Notes under the pieces: generated by a model
Databases searched by the model: none
What the model was told of the DNA's origin: nothing
Seen by the model: the letters and a program-made list of their open reading frames with translations, nothing else
In this document: positions 8,895 to 16,252 of the stretch, piece by piece
Layout of the letters: every line of letters starts with the position of its first letter
Position numbering within the stretch: the stretch's first letter is position 1
Assembly (NCBI RefSeq): GCF_030143245.1
Contig: NZ_JARJNS010000009.1
Location: forward strand, 43,672-107,671
Length of the DNA stretch: 64,000 nucleotides
Direction of reading: 5' to 3'
Source of the DNA: Rhabdaerophilum sp. SD176
Lineage (GTDB): Bacteria; Pseudomonadota; Alphaproteobacteria; Rhizobiales; Beijerinckiaceae
Program-made: the position numbers and the translations under genes

Positions 8895-10181
8895 TCATAG
8901 CGGAATCCCCATCCCGCCCCGCATGGCCTTCAGCTTGGTGCCGATCAGCGCCATAAGGATGGGCCCGACGGAGAATTGCCCCTCGCGCTTCTTCTCGGTC
9001 AGCGCACGCAAATAACCGCCGGGGAAGCGCACCTCATCGCCCTTTTGCAGGATCGCCGCGATGACGATCGAGGCATCGGCCTGCCCCATGGTTTCCACGG
9101 CATCGCGCCAGGCATCCGGCGAAATCCCGAGCATCGCTCGCACCAGCTCCGCCGCCTTCAGGAACTCGGCCCAGCTTGGGGGTGAAGCCCCCTGCCCTTC
9201 CCGACCGTGGATGTAATCGAGGATATCCGGGCACGCCTCGAGCACCATCGGCAATGGCGTGCCGAGGCTCGGGCGGGTTGCGGCCGTCTCCCCTTCCCTC
9301 CCCTGCTCCGCTTGAACCGAACCATGGGTCTCAGGCTCGGGCCGGCGCTCACCGCCCCTGTCTTTCTCGAAAGCAGGTTCAGATTCATGAAGTTCTGGTT
9401 TTGAATTCTGTTTGTGGCGCTCGGAATGGGACTCATTGGCGCTTGAATCTGCGAAATTTGTGAAGAGTTCCAGATGCTTCAGGATCTCAGTGGAAAAGCC
9501 TTCGAGATCGTCCGCAATCACCTCCAGATCAGCGTGGCTGGCGGAGCGCTTGAGACGCCCGACAAGCGCCAGATACTGCCCGTGCAGGCCCTGCCAATCG
9601 CCCGGAAGCGCTTCTTCCATGCCGAGCAGGATCATTTTGGTGATGTCGCGGCGCGCCAGCGTGATGCGCTCCCGGGCGAGCCTCTGCGCCCGACGCTCGG
9701 CCTGAACCTCGGCCGCGAGTGCCTGAAATTCCTCGGCGCGCGCGACGAGCGGCGTCAGCTCGAACCCGAAGGCGAGGCTCACTTCGCCATCCATCCCGCG
9801 GCGGGCGTAGCGCTTACCGTTGGGGCTGTCACGGCGGACGACGATACCGGCTTCCACGAGAGTCGCGAGATGTCGCCGGAGAGTTGCCGGGGCGATCCCA
9901 TGGGCGCGGCTGCAGAGTTTTTCGTTCGAGGGGAAGACGATCAGCGGATCGCCTGCCGTCAACGCCGTCTCCTGATGGAAAGACAACAGCGCATGGAGCA
10001 CGGCAATCGCCCGGTCCGGCAGGCCGAGCTTGCCCTTGGCCTCCGTAATGGCCTGAAAGATTTTCCACTTGTGGACGGTCTTTTCCGGTTCAACCGCCCT
10101 CGCCTGCTGCTGCGTGGCGATCAGGCCAAGCGACAGCGTTCGCCGCCCGAAGGGCGTCGTCACCAATCCCTGTTGCGTCAT
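8895..10181 (-). CDS. repC: Replication initiator RepC of the repABC replicon
   Basis: 428 residues, starting MTQQGLVTTPFGRRTLSLGL as RepC proteins do. The N-terminal half has the conserved winged-helix region (KWKIFQAITEAKGKLGLPDRA, IVFPSNEKLCSRAHGIAPATLRRHLA) that binds the origin. A low-complexity acidic/glutamate-rich linker follows at about 240-310. The C-terminal domain ends near FPGGYLRALTEKKREGQFSVGPILMAL, the usual RepC C-terminus. In this family the origin lies within repC itself. RepC is rate limiting and is held down by the counter-transcribed RNA just upstream. The gene is last in the repA-repB-repC operon, 188 bases after repB. Confidence 0.95.
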   Translation of the reverse strand: MTQQGLVTTPFGRRTLSLGLIATQQQARAVEPEKTVHKWKIFQAITEAKGKLGLPDRAIAVLHALLSFHQETALTAGDPLIVFPSNEKLCSRAHGIAPATLRRHLATLVEAGIVVRRDSPNGKRYARRGMDGEVSLAFGFELTPLVARAEEFQALAAEVQAERRAQRLARERITLARRDITKMILLGMEEALPGDWQGLHGQYLALVGRLKRSASHADLEVIADDLEGFSTEILKHLELFTNFADSSANESHSERHKQNSKPELHESEPAFEKDRGGERRPEPETHGSVQAEQGREGETAATRPSLGTPLPMVLEACPDILDYIHGREGQGASPPSWAEFLKAAELVRAMLGISPDAWRDAVETMGQADASIVIAAILQKGDEVRFPGGYLRALTEKKREGQFSVGPILMALIGTKLKAMRGGMGIPL

Positions 10182-10246
10182 GGTCTTTGCCTCAATCAGG
10201 CAAAAGAATTGCGCCCGCCGAAAAGGCAGTTGTCCGCTCGGGACTC

Positions 10247-10275
10247 TTGACAGCGATTCGCGGAAGTGGGATTCT
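10247..10275 (+). promoter_or_regulatory. Promoter of the counter-transcribed RNA
   Basis: TTGACA at 10247-10252, a 17-base spacer and GATTCT at 10270-10275 on the strand opposite to repC. The perfect -35 box and the correctly placed terminator downstream make this the strongest promoter visible in the repB-repC gap. Confidence 0.75.
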
Positions 10276-10281
10276 CAAGGT

Positions 10282-10330
10282 GCGAACAAGAGAGGGCTTC
10301 CGGTGGAAACGTCGGGGGCCTTTTTCTTTT
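10282..10330 (+). ncRNA. RepABC counter-transcribed antisense RNA (inc-alpha type)
   Basis: A roughly 50-nt RNA antisense to the repB-repC intergenic leader. Its promoter is at 10247-10275. Its 3' end is an intrinsic terminator: an 11-bp stem (10295-10305 with 10310-10320, including G-U pairs), GAAA loop at 10306-10309, then TTTTTCTTTT. In repABC plasmids such an RNA base-pairs with the repC leader, causes premature termination or blocks translation, and sets copy number and incompatibility. Position and architecture match; the exact 5' end is estimated from the -10 box. Confidence 0.85.
10295..10330 (+). terminator. Intrinsic terminator of the antisense RNA
   Basis: Fully paired 11-bp stem with G-U wobble pairs, a GAAA tetraloop, and a T-rich run at 10321-10330. 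In repABC systems the complement of this hairpin in the repABC mRNA is part of the attenuation switch for repC. Confidence 0.85.
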
Positions 10331-10369
10331 GTCGAATTGTCCTTTCCTGGTTGGGTCAGTGGTTCGGGT

Positions 10370-11377
10370 TCACTGGTTCCGCTTCTCGTACTCCTCAAAA
10401 AGCGAGGCGAGGCGTGAGCCTAGAAAAGTCGCGAAGTCTTTCGGCACCGATGGGTCGAACCGTAGGATGGTTCGACCGCTGTCTTCGGCCAGGAAGGCAA
10501 GCCCCCTCCCCTCGCCGCTTGACCAGATTGGTTGCGGCTGAAGCGGTTTTTCCGGCTTTGAGATTGCAGCCAGAACCCTCAGAAACCGGGTATCTGAATC
10601 GCGGCTGAGATCGGGATCGGCAAGAACACGCTGAACCACGGCCAGCGCCTTTCCCTGTTTGAGACGATCCGAAAGATCCATCCAACGGCGTCGGCCCGCC
10701 TTTGGTGCAGGTCCGATTGCTCGGGCAATCGGTTCGGGCACCGCCCTTGCGACGGAGATGAGCTTGGAGAGTTCCGTCTTATCGGTCGACAATGCCGCCA
10801 TGATCAACTGGCGATCAGTTCCTCGATCTTCGAGAGATTTCGCGAACATCGCCTTCTCGATGAAGGACAGATCTTTTCGCGCCGAGTTCTCCAATCCCTG
10901 GGCGAGGACAAGAGCCTCATCATCGAATGCGCGAATAACGGCCTTGAGCGACAGCCCCAGTTCCTTCGCAGCCCGCCAGCGGCGATGCCCGTAGGCAAGC
11001 TGAAAATATCCGTCGCGAACAGGATGCGGGCGCAGCAGGACCGGAACTTCCTGTCCGTGCTCCCGCAGGGACGCCTTGAGCTGTTCAAACGCCTCGTCAT
11101 CCGCCTGGTCAAAGCGGTCCAGAACGAAGGACGGCTCGACCCGCGCAGGATCGATCTCGACGACGTTCTGTCCCTTCGCCAGAGCCTCTTTCAGGGCCCG
11201 CGCTTCATCTTCGATCTTGTCCAGCGTCAGCCCCATCGTTCGTACGGGCCCCGCCAGCGTTCGCTGCGGCGGCTGCGCGGGTGGAGCCTGTTCAACAGGA
11301 GCAGCCGCGGCGGGAGCAGAGTTGGCCGCGGCCAACTGTTCCTCGATCAGGGACTTAATGAGATTGCGGCGCGTCAT
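10370..11377 (-). CDS. repB: Plasmid partition protein RepB (ParB family)
   Basis: 335 residues. It starts MTRRNLIKSLIEEQL, the amphipathic N-terminus that contacts the RepA ATPase. The ParB/sulfiredoxin-like domain follows, with VLLRPHPVRDGYFQLAYGHRRWRAAKEL (split here: GHRRWRAAKEL is the conserved box). An HTH region around the ENSARKDLSFIEKAMFA and SKLISVARAVPEPIA segments binds the centromere. The ATG at 11377 overlaps the repA stop as ATGA and has GGGAG upstream; a slightly longer frame is possible but less likely. One of the two parS-like palindromes lies inside its own 5' coding sequence. Confidence 0.94.
   Translation of the reverse strand: MTRRNLIKSLIEEQLAAANSAPAAAAPVEQAPPAQPPQRTLAGPVRTMGLTLDKIEDEARALKEALAKGQNVVEIDPARVEPSFVLDRFDQADDEAFEQLKASLREHGQEVPVLLRPHPVRDGYFQLAYGHRRWRAAKELGLSLKAVIRAFDDEALVLAQGLENSARKDLSFIEKAMFAKSLEDRGTDRQLIMAALSTDKTELSKLISVARAVPEPIARAIGPAPKAGRRRWMDLSDRLKQGKALAVVQRVLADPDLSRDSDTRFLRVLAAISKPEKPLQPQPIWSSGEGRGLAFLAEDSGRTILRFDPSVPKDFATFLGSRLASLFEEYEKRNQ
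11320..11337. promoter_or_regulatory. parS: parS-like centromere palindrome 1 (inside repB)
   Basis: Perfect 18-bp palindrome AGTTGGCCGCGGCCAACT within the 5' part of repB. An identical copy is at 12724-12741. Two identical perfect palindromes flanking repA in a repABC operon are best explained as RepB-binding sites for segregation. Confidence 0.8.
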
Positions 11378-12588
11378 GCATCTCTCCCCCACGCTTTGCG
11401 GATGAGCCCAAGAATCTCGCCATTCACTGCGTCGAGCGATTCAATCGCACGATCATAAGTCGCACGCCCAACTGCGCCGCGATCAAGTTCATAGAGGGAT
11501 TGTTTGGTGAGCCCAGCATCAGCGATGGCAGTGGATTTCCATACCGTCGCCGCCAGCACATCATCTCCAAAGAGCCCGCGAAGCAGCGCCACGACCTGCG
11601 ACTGCGGCCCATCATGAGGTTCATGCCGGGTGACAACATAGCGAATGAAATCGTGGTGCAGATCACCGCCTGCATTGCGGACAACGGACATCAAGTCGGC
11701 CGTCATCAGCAGAAACTGCGACATCGAAGCGACGTCGACCATCTGCGGATGAATTGTCACGAGCAGCGAGGTAGCGGCACACAGCGCTCCGAGCGTCAAG
11801 TAGCCGAGCTGGGGCGGGCAATCGATGATTACCACGTCATAATCAGCCTCGACTTCGTTCAGCGCCTTGCCAACGCGCTGGAAGAACAGTCCGCCAGCCG
11901 GACGACCACCTTCAAGGAGAGCCCGGGGTGTATCATGCTCAAACTCCATCAACTCGAGATTGCCGGGGATCAGATCGAGGCCGTCGAAATAGGTCTTGCG
12001 AATGCACGACTTTGCAGAACGACGGGCATCGTCGTAGCGGATAGCTCCGTAAAGCGTGTCCCCTTCCGCAAGATCGAATTCCGGCTGAAGCCCCAGCATG
12101 GCCGTCATCGAGGCCTGGGGATCAAGGTCCAGAGCCAAAACCCGATATCCGCTCAATGCAAGAAATTGTGCCAGATAAAGCGCTGTTGTTGTTTTGGCTG
12201 AGCCGCCTTTGAAGTTGACGCAGGCGATTGTCTGAAGCCGCTCACCGGGCTTGCGGTGAGGCAGAATAACGTCGGCATCACGAGGCTTAGCATTGGCGAT
12301 GTAGCGCCTAAGCACGTTGATTTGTGCCAGCGTATAGGAGCGCCGGCCAGTCAGGGAAACCTCCGGCGTCGGCCCAATTCCGTCAATCGAAAGCTGGCGG
12401 AGATAACCGTCAGACACATTCAGCAGCCGCGCAGCCTCGCCGGAGGTAAACGACCTCAGAGATTTCCTGCTATCTGGTGGAAAGAGTCGCGACCCGAGCG
12501 ACTGCAACTGCCCAGAGAGCAGCTTTGCATGCGCCGCAATTTTGGCGTCTGATGCGACCCGACCGGAACGAAGCGAAGCCGTGTCCAC
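11374..12588 (-). CDS. repA: Plasmid partition ATPase RepA (ParA family)
   Basis: 404 residues. An N-terminal MerR-like HTH (FTSGEAARLLNVSDGYLRQL) is followed by the deviant Walker A motif VNFKGGSAKTTTALYLA at about 143-159, then LALDLDPQASMTAMLG and IIDCPPQLGYL (Walker B). This is the RepA/ParA type Ia layout: ATP-dependent plasmid segregation plus autorepression through the HTH. Translation probably starts at GTG (12586-12588), with GGAG 10 bases upstream. First gene of the repABC operon; ends in an ATGA overlap with repB. Confidence 0.95.
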   Translation of the reverse strand: MDTASLRSGRVASDAKIAAHAKLLSGQLQSLGSRLFPPDSRKSLRSFTSGEAARLLNVSDGYLRQLSIDGIGPTPEVSLTGRRSYTLAQINVLRRYIANAKPRDADVILPHRKPGERLQTIACVNFKGGSAKTTTALYLAQFLALSGYRVLALDLDPQASMTAMLGLQPEFDLAEGDTLYGAIRYDDARRSAKSCIRKTYFDGLDLIPGNLELMEFEHDTPRALLEGGRPAGGLFFQRVGKALNEVEADYDVVIIDCPPQLGYLTLGALCAATSLLVTIHPQMVDVASMSQFLLMTADLMSVVRNAGGDLHHDFIRYVVTRHEPHDGPQSQVVALLRGLFGDDVLAATVWKSTAIADAGLTKQSLYELDRGAVGRATYDRAIESLDAVNGEILGLIRKAWGRDA

Positions 12589-12601
12589 GAATTAATTCTC
12601 C

Positions 12602-12640
12602 GATACGGATTTCAGTGCGAAACACCAGAATTTCCGTATC
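12602..12640. promoter_or_regulatory. Candidate repA operator
   Basis: Inverted repeat GATACGGA (12602-12609) / TCCGTATC (12633-12640), 23-base spacer, directly upstream of the repA start. Suitable for autorepression by RepA, which is known for this family. No clear promoter boxes were singled out. Confidence 0.5.
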
Positions 12641-12723
12641 AGGAGAGACACGATTCTTTCGAACGAGCAAGAACTTTATCGTTAAGCCAGGTTAACCCGA
12701 TTCTAGAAATGGCCTGCTCAGAA

Positions 12724-12741
12724 AGTTGGCCGCGGCCAACT
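12724..12741. promoter_or_regulatory. parS: parS-like centromere palindrome 2 (upstream of repA)
   Basis: Second perfect copy of AGTTGGCCGCGGCCAACT, in the repA leader region 136 bases upstream of the repA start codon and 46 bases from the end of the DUF736 gene. Spreading of RepB from here would reach the repA promoter. Confidence 0.8.
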
Positions 12742-12786
12742 CGAGAAGACCGCCCACCATTCAGCGGGCGGCCCTGTGTTCTCGCC

Positions 12787-13116
12787 TCAGTGGCGTGAGC
12801 GCTTCGCGGTACTGCGCGGACGGTTCCAGAGGAGGTCGAAGCCACCGTCACGATTGACCACCAGATTGGCGAAGATGGGCTTCGGGAGGCTCGGGTCATC
12901 GATGCGGACCTGATGGTATTCGCGGCCACTCTCGCGGGCGGTCTTGGGCCATGCGGCGCCAAGTTCGATATCGCCAGCGTAGAGCCGGAAGGAAGGCGCG
13001 CCCTTGCTCTCGCTTTCGACCGGCTCGAAGGTCGCCTGGGTGTCGAGGGTCAGGGTCTTGATTGCGCCCTGGAGGAAGCCGTCCTTGGCCAGAGAGAAGG
13101 TACCGATCGTCGCCAT
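12787..13116 (-). CDS. DUF736 family protein
   Basis: 109 residues starting MATIGTFSLAKDGFLQGAIK, with TLTLDTQATFEP, FRLYAGDIELGAAWPKT and REYHQVRIDDPSLPKPIFANL: the full DUF736 signature, a small all-beta protein common on alphaproteobacterial plasmids and integrative elements. Function is unknown; its constant company with repABC or transfer genes suggests plasmid maintenance. An upstream in-frame start would add 14 residues not typical of the family. It lies upstream of repA in the same direction, with parS between. Confidence 0.9.
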   Translation of the reverse strand: MATIGTFSLAKDGFLQGAIKTLTLDTQATFEPVESESKGAPSFRLYAGDIELGAAWPKTARESGREYHQVRIDDPSLPKPIFANLVVNRDGGFDLLWNRPRSTAKRSRH

Positions 13117-13965
13117 TTTGAATTCTCCATCTGTCTTGAGCTTCAGGCTCGCATCCATCGCGTTCCTGATGGCGATCGAAAGACCGGTGGCGAAGCGACC
13201 GGCACCCTGTGGGCCGAAACGCAGTGGAGGACGGGACAGACGGAGAAATTTGTTTCGCGATGCAAAGGCGGGTTACCCGCCGGCGGAAATTTCTTCGGAT
13301 GGCCCGTTGCCAGGTCGAAGCGAGGATGCCCCGCAGCCGGCCTCCGGTCAGATCCGCCCATCACGGACGAGAAGGACTGCGCCAGCATCTCAGGACAGGT
13401 GGTCAAACAGCATGGCGCCTGAGACTCACCTTCCCTGCCAAGGATTTGAACTCTCCGAGTGCATTCACCCCCCTGCCCTCAGGCATCTGGGGTCGCTGTG
13501 GCGAAACGAAGAGGAAGCAGCGGCCAACCAACCGACTGTGTGTCGCGGCAGTGAGCATCCAAGCCTGAGCAATGATCCAGCGAGACGTCGGCAGATCCAG
13601 CTTCGGGGACCAATCCACACCAGCCACCCCTGCCCTGCAGGACCCAGTCAAGCGAGGCATTCGCCAATGGCTCCGCTCTGACCGGGCAAACTCACATCGC
13701 CAGCAGACGGAGACATTGCCCCTTGAGAGCCTACCCGCCGATTCCGCTGGGCGGGCTAGCTCCGTTAGAATCTGAAGCCTGAGCATCGCACGCGTCAGAT
13801 CTTCGCCTCCGCTTCCTCCCGGCATAGCGGTCGTTTTTGGGGAATATGGCGATGGGCTGCACCGCAGCTCACACACACGCGTATCGATTGACCGGAGCAC
13901 ACGCACGAGGGCGCGCTTCCGCCCTCGATCAAGGCGACAGGCCGCGATTGAGAAGACGGCGGCGC
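13117..13965. other. 849-bp region without a supportable gene
   Basis: Several frames of 60-225 codons overlap on both strands, but none has a ribosome-binding site with a recognisable fold; their compositions (many Arg, Ser, Pro) look like shadow frames. The minus-strand frame at 13403-13993 is rich in Arg, Cys and Trp and is not credible. Possible uses are an origin of transfer or a decayed gene; no nick-site sequence was recognised. Confidence 0.45.
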
Positions 13966-14907
13966 CTATGCGCCGCCAGGCCCGCATTTCCAAACAGGAA
14001 TTCCGAGCTTCCGCGCCTTGTCGCCGAGGTTCTCGACGATGCCTGAACCTGGAAACAGGATCAGGCCGATGGGCATGGCCTCAAGCAACTGATCGTTGCG
14101 CTTGAAAGGCGCCGCATTGCGGTGTTTTGCCCAATCCGGCTTGAAGACGACCTGCGGAACTTTCCGGCTCTCAGCCCAGCAGGCGGCGATGCGTTCGGCG
14201 CCACGATTGCCCCCACCATGGAGCAGCACCATGTCGGCGTGCTTGGCGCGGGCCTTGTCGAGGATATCCCAGATTCTGACGTGATCGTTGTAGTCGGTCC
14301 CGCCGGCAAAGCCGATCCGATGGCCCACCGGGACAAGGACTGTCGTCTCGGCCACCTTCCGCGCATTGATGAAGTCACGGCTGTCGATCATGGCTGACGT
14401 CAGGGCGCGATGATTGACGATCGAACCCGTTCTAGGGCGCCACGTCGAGCCGGTCTCGACGGCGAAGAGATTGGCCGCGCTGTCCCGGAAATACTCGAAG
14501 GCATTGCGGCGTTCGATGAGCGAGAGACCAAGAGCGGTGAGGCGCTCCAGCTCGACCGAGCGAACCTCCGAGCCATCCTGCTGGGCTTGGGAATTTCTCT
14601 GGGCGATCTCGTTGTCGTCGAGCAGCCGGCCCATGCGCTCGGTCTGACGGTGGAAGAGATTGACGAGGCTCCAGAGAAGATCGGGCAGATCCGGTTCAAG
14701 GCGCGTTTCGGCAAAGAGACCAGTTGCGGCTTCGAAGATTGTCGCCAATGCGAGTTCAGCGCCCTCAGGCGAGGGGAGGGGGCTCGGATCGCCCTCTTCC
14801 TCCAGTGGTCGATAGCCATGAAGCTGAAGCTCATCGAGGAGGTGTACCGAGGGTGAAGCCATAGTGACCTCTGCCCTCTCGTCCCTGAAGTCCTGATCAT
14901 CCAACAT
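13966..14907 (-). CDS. DUF2493 (SLOG/YspA-like) domain protein
   Basis: 313 residues. The N-terminal two thirds are helical and specific to plasmid versions. The C-terminal domain has TTVLVPVGHRIGFAGGTDYNDHVRIWD (Rossmann-like start), then MVLLHGGGNRGAERIAACWA, the conserved GGG-G-D/E loop of DUF2493, a SLOG-superfamily nucleotide- or ligand-binding fold. Function unknown; SLOG proteins are thought to sense or process nucleotides. The start at 14907 is supported by GAAAGG 7-8 bases upstream. It lies in a co-directional run with the Toprim and helicase genes. Confidence 0.82.
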   Translation of the reverse strand: MLDDQDFRDERAEVTMASPSVHLLDELQLHGYRPLEEEGDPSPLPSPEGAELALATIFEAATGLFAETRLEPDLPDLLWSLVNLFHRQTERMGRLLDDNEIAQRNSQAQQDGSEVRSVELERLTALGLSLIERRNAFEYFRDSAANLFAVETGSTWRPRTGSIVNHRALTSAMIDSRDFINARKVAETTVLVPVGHRIGFAGGTDYNDHVRIWDILDKARAKHADMVLLHGGGNRGAERIAACWAESRKVPQVVFKPDWAKHRNAAPFKRNDQLLEAMPIGLILFPGSGIVENLGDKARKLGIPVWKCGPGGA

Positions 14908-15189
14908 CGTCGCGCCTTTCGTGAGATCGACCCCGCATCCACGCAGGGCCTTGACGGGCGATAAACGGGCGCGAGGGGAAGGGCGGTGCATCCCAAGGGG
15001 CCTTGTGCCCCGCCCGGGACCGCAACGAAGAGAAGGACAGCGCCAGCTGTTGCACCGACCTGAGCCTTGTGGCCCGATCGACCGTCTCTCCAAGGCCCGG
15101 GATGCGGGCTCTGACACCGACAAGGCGAGGGAAGGGGAGGAGGAATTCAGCGTCGGGCGTAGGCAGAGGTTAACAAAGCGTTAACGCCG

Positions 15190-16242
15190 TCATGCTGCCA
15201 ACACCTCTGGCCATTGCCTCAGGAGGTTGGTCACGAGCACCTCCCTGCCGAGGAGACGCAGGTCCGCGTTAAAGTCCTTCAGGACCGGCCGAAGGATCGA
15301 AACGTTGATGCCGTTTTCGGCCGCACGGCTGGCGAGTTTCCGGGCTGCACGGATGCCCGCTGGCTCATTGTCTCGGGCAATGAGCAAAGATTTCACCCAC
15401 CCCGGCAGGATGAACCCGGCGAGGTGAGAGGCCGAGAGAGCAGCGACCAAGCTTGCCGAAGGCAACACGGCGGCGAGCGAGAGCACGGTTTCGACGCCCT
15501 CGCCGATCAGAAGGGCGCCAGAGGGATGTTCTCGATCATCATGGCGCAGCCAGACCCCATGGCCGTGGATATGCCCCAGGGAGCGCCTGGGATCGTCAAG
15601 TGCAGCCTTCTGGCCATTCAGAGCCAGCCAACCGCGCTGGATACCCCTCAGGCAGCCTGAAGCGTCCCTGACGGCTGCGAGCAGGGCAGGGTGGAAGGCA
15701 ATCTCGCCGGTCTCGTGGTCGCGATACTCCAGAGCAGAGTGGAAGCGGAGATCTGGAGGATAGGGTGGAGGCAAATGCCGAAGGCTGAGGTAGGTCTCGG
15801 CCAATGTGTCGGATAGCAGCCTGCCATCGGCCCAGATGCGCCTCGCGATTGCCGACGTATCGGATCGCGTGTGGAACGGAACATCACAGGCGTAGCCATC
15901 TCTGTCGCGCCGTTCCGGCTTACCCAGAAAGCGCCGGGCCTCGGCCAGGGTTTCGGCAAGGCTTCGAAGTCCTTCTCTCGCGGCTAAGAGATCCAGTAGA
16001 TCGCCATGCTCCCCGGTCGCGGCGTCCTGCCACTTGCCCCGCGCGCCTTGGCCGTGCGGCGGTCCAGTGAGCCTGACAAAAAGCGAACGCCCTCGGTTGT
16101 TTCCGGTATCGCCAACGATCCAGTATCTCCCGGACCTGTGCCCATTCGAGAGGTAGTATCGGCAGAATGCCGCTGCGCGCTCTGCCAACTGGATCGAGAG
16201 ATCGCGCGCCGGAGACCCGGCGCAGGAATGATGTCGTGACAT
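15190..16242 (-). CDS. Toprim-domain protein (plasmid primase-like)
   Basis: 350 residues starting MSRHHSCAGSPARDLSIQLA. The N-terminal part has RYWIVGDTGNNRGRSLFVRL and KWQDAATGEHGDLLDLL, like the DUF7146/zinc-finger-less primase region. The Toprim domain is LLIGEGVETVLSLAAVLP (catalytic Glu) and SLLIARDNEPAGIRAARKLA (the DxD-like acid, here D-N-E). It probably acts in plasmid DNA metabolism or conjugal strand synthesis; it lacks a separate helicase domain. It starts 10 bases after the giant helicase gene ends, so the two are an operon. Confidence 0.82.
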   Translation of the reverse strand: MSRHHSCAGSPARDLSIQLAERAAAFCRYYLSNGHRSGRYWIVGDTGNNRGRSLFVRLTGPPHGQGARGKWQDAATGEHGDLLDLLAAREGLRSLAETLAEARRFLGKPERRDRDGYACDVPFHTRSDTSAIARRIWADGRLLSDTLAETYLSLRHLPPPYPPDLRFHSALEYRDHETGEIAFHPALLAAVRDASGCLRGIQRGWLALNGQKAALDDPRRSLGHIHGHGVWLRHDDREHPSGALLIGEGVETVLSLAAVLPSASLVAALSASHLAGFILPGWVKSLLIARDNEPAGIRAARKLASRAAENGINVSILRPVLKDFNADLRLLGREVLVTNLLRQWPEVLAA

Positions 16243-16252
16243 CGCATCCCCC

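Noticed and set aside
9474..10250. Long plus-strand frame of 258 codons opposite repC
   Set aside because: Shadow of repC on the other strand; RepC is unambiguous.
13403..13993. 196-codon frame in the gap before the DUF2493 gene
   Set aside because: Arg/Cys/Ser-rich, no ribosome-binding site, no secondary-structure pattern, overlaps the DUF2493 end.
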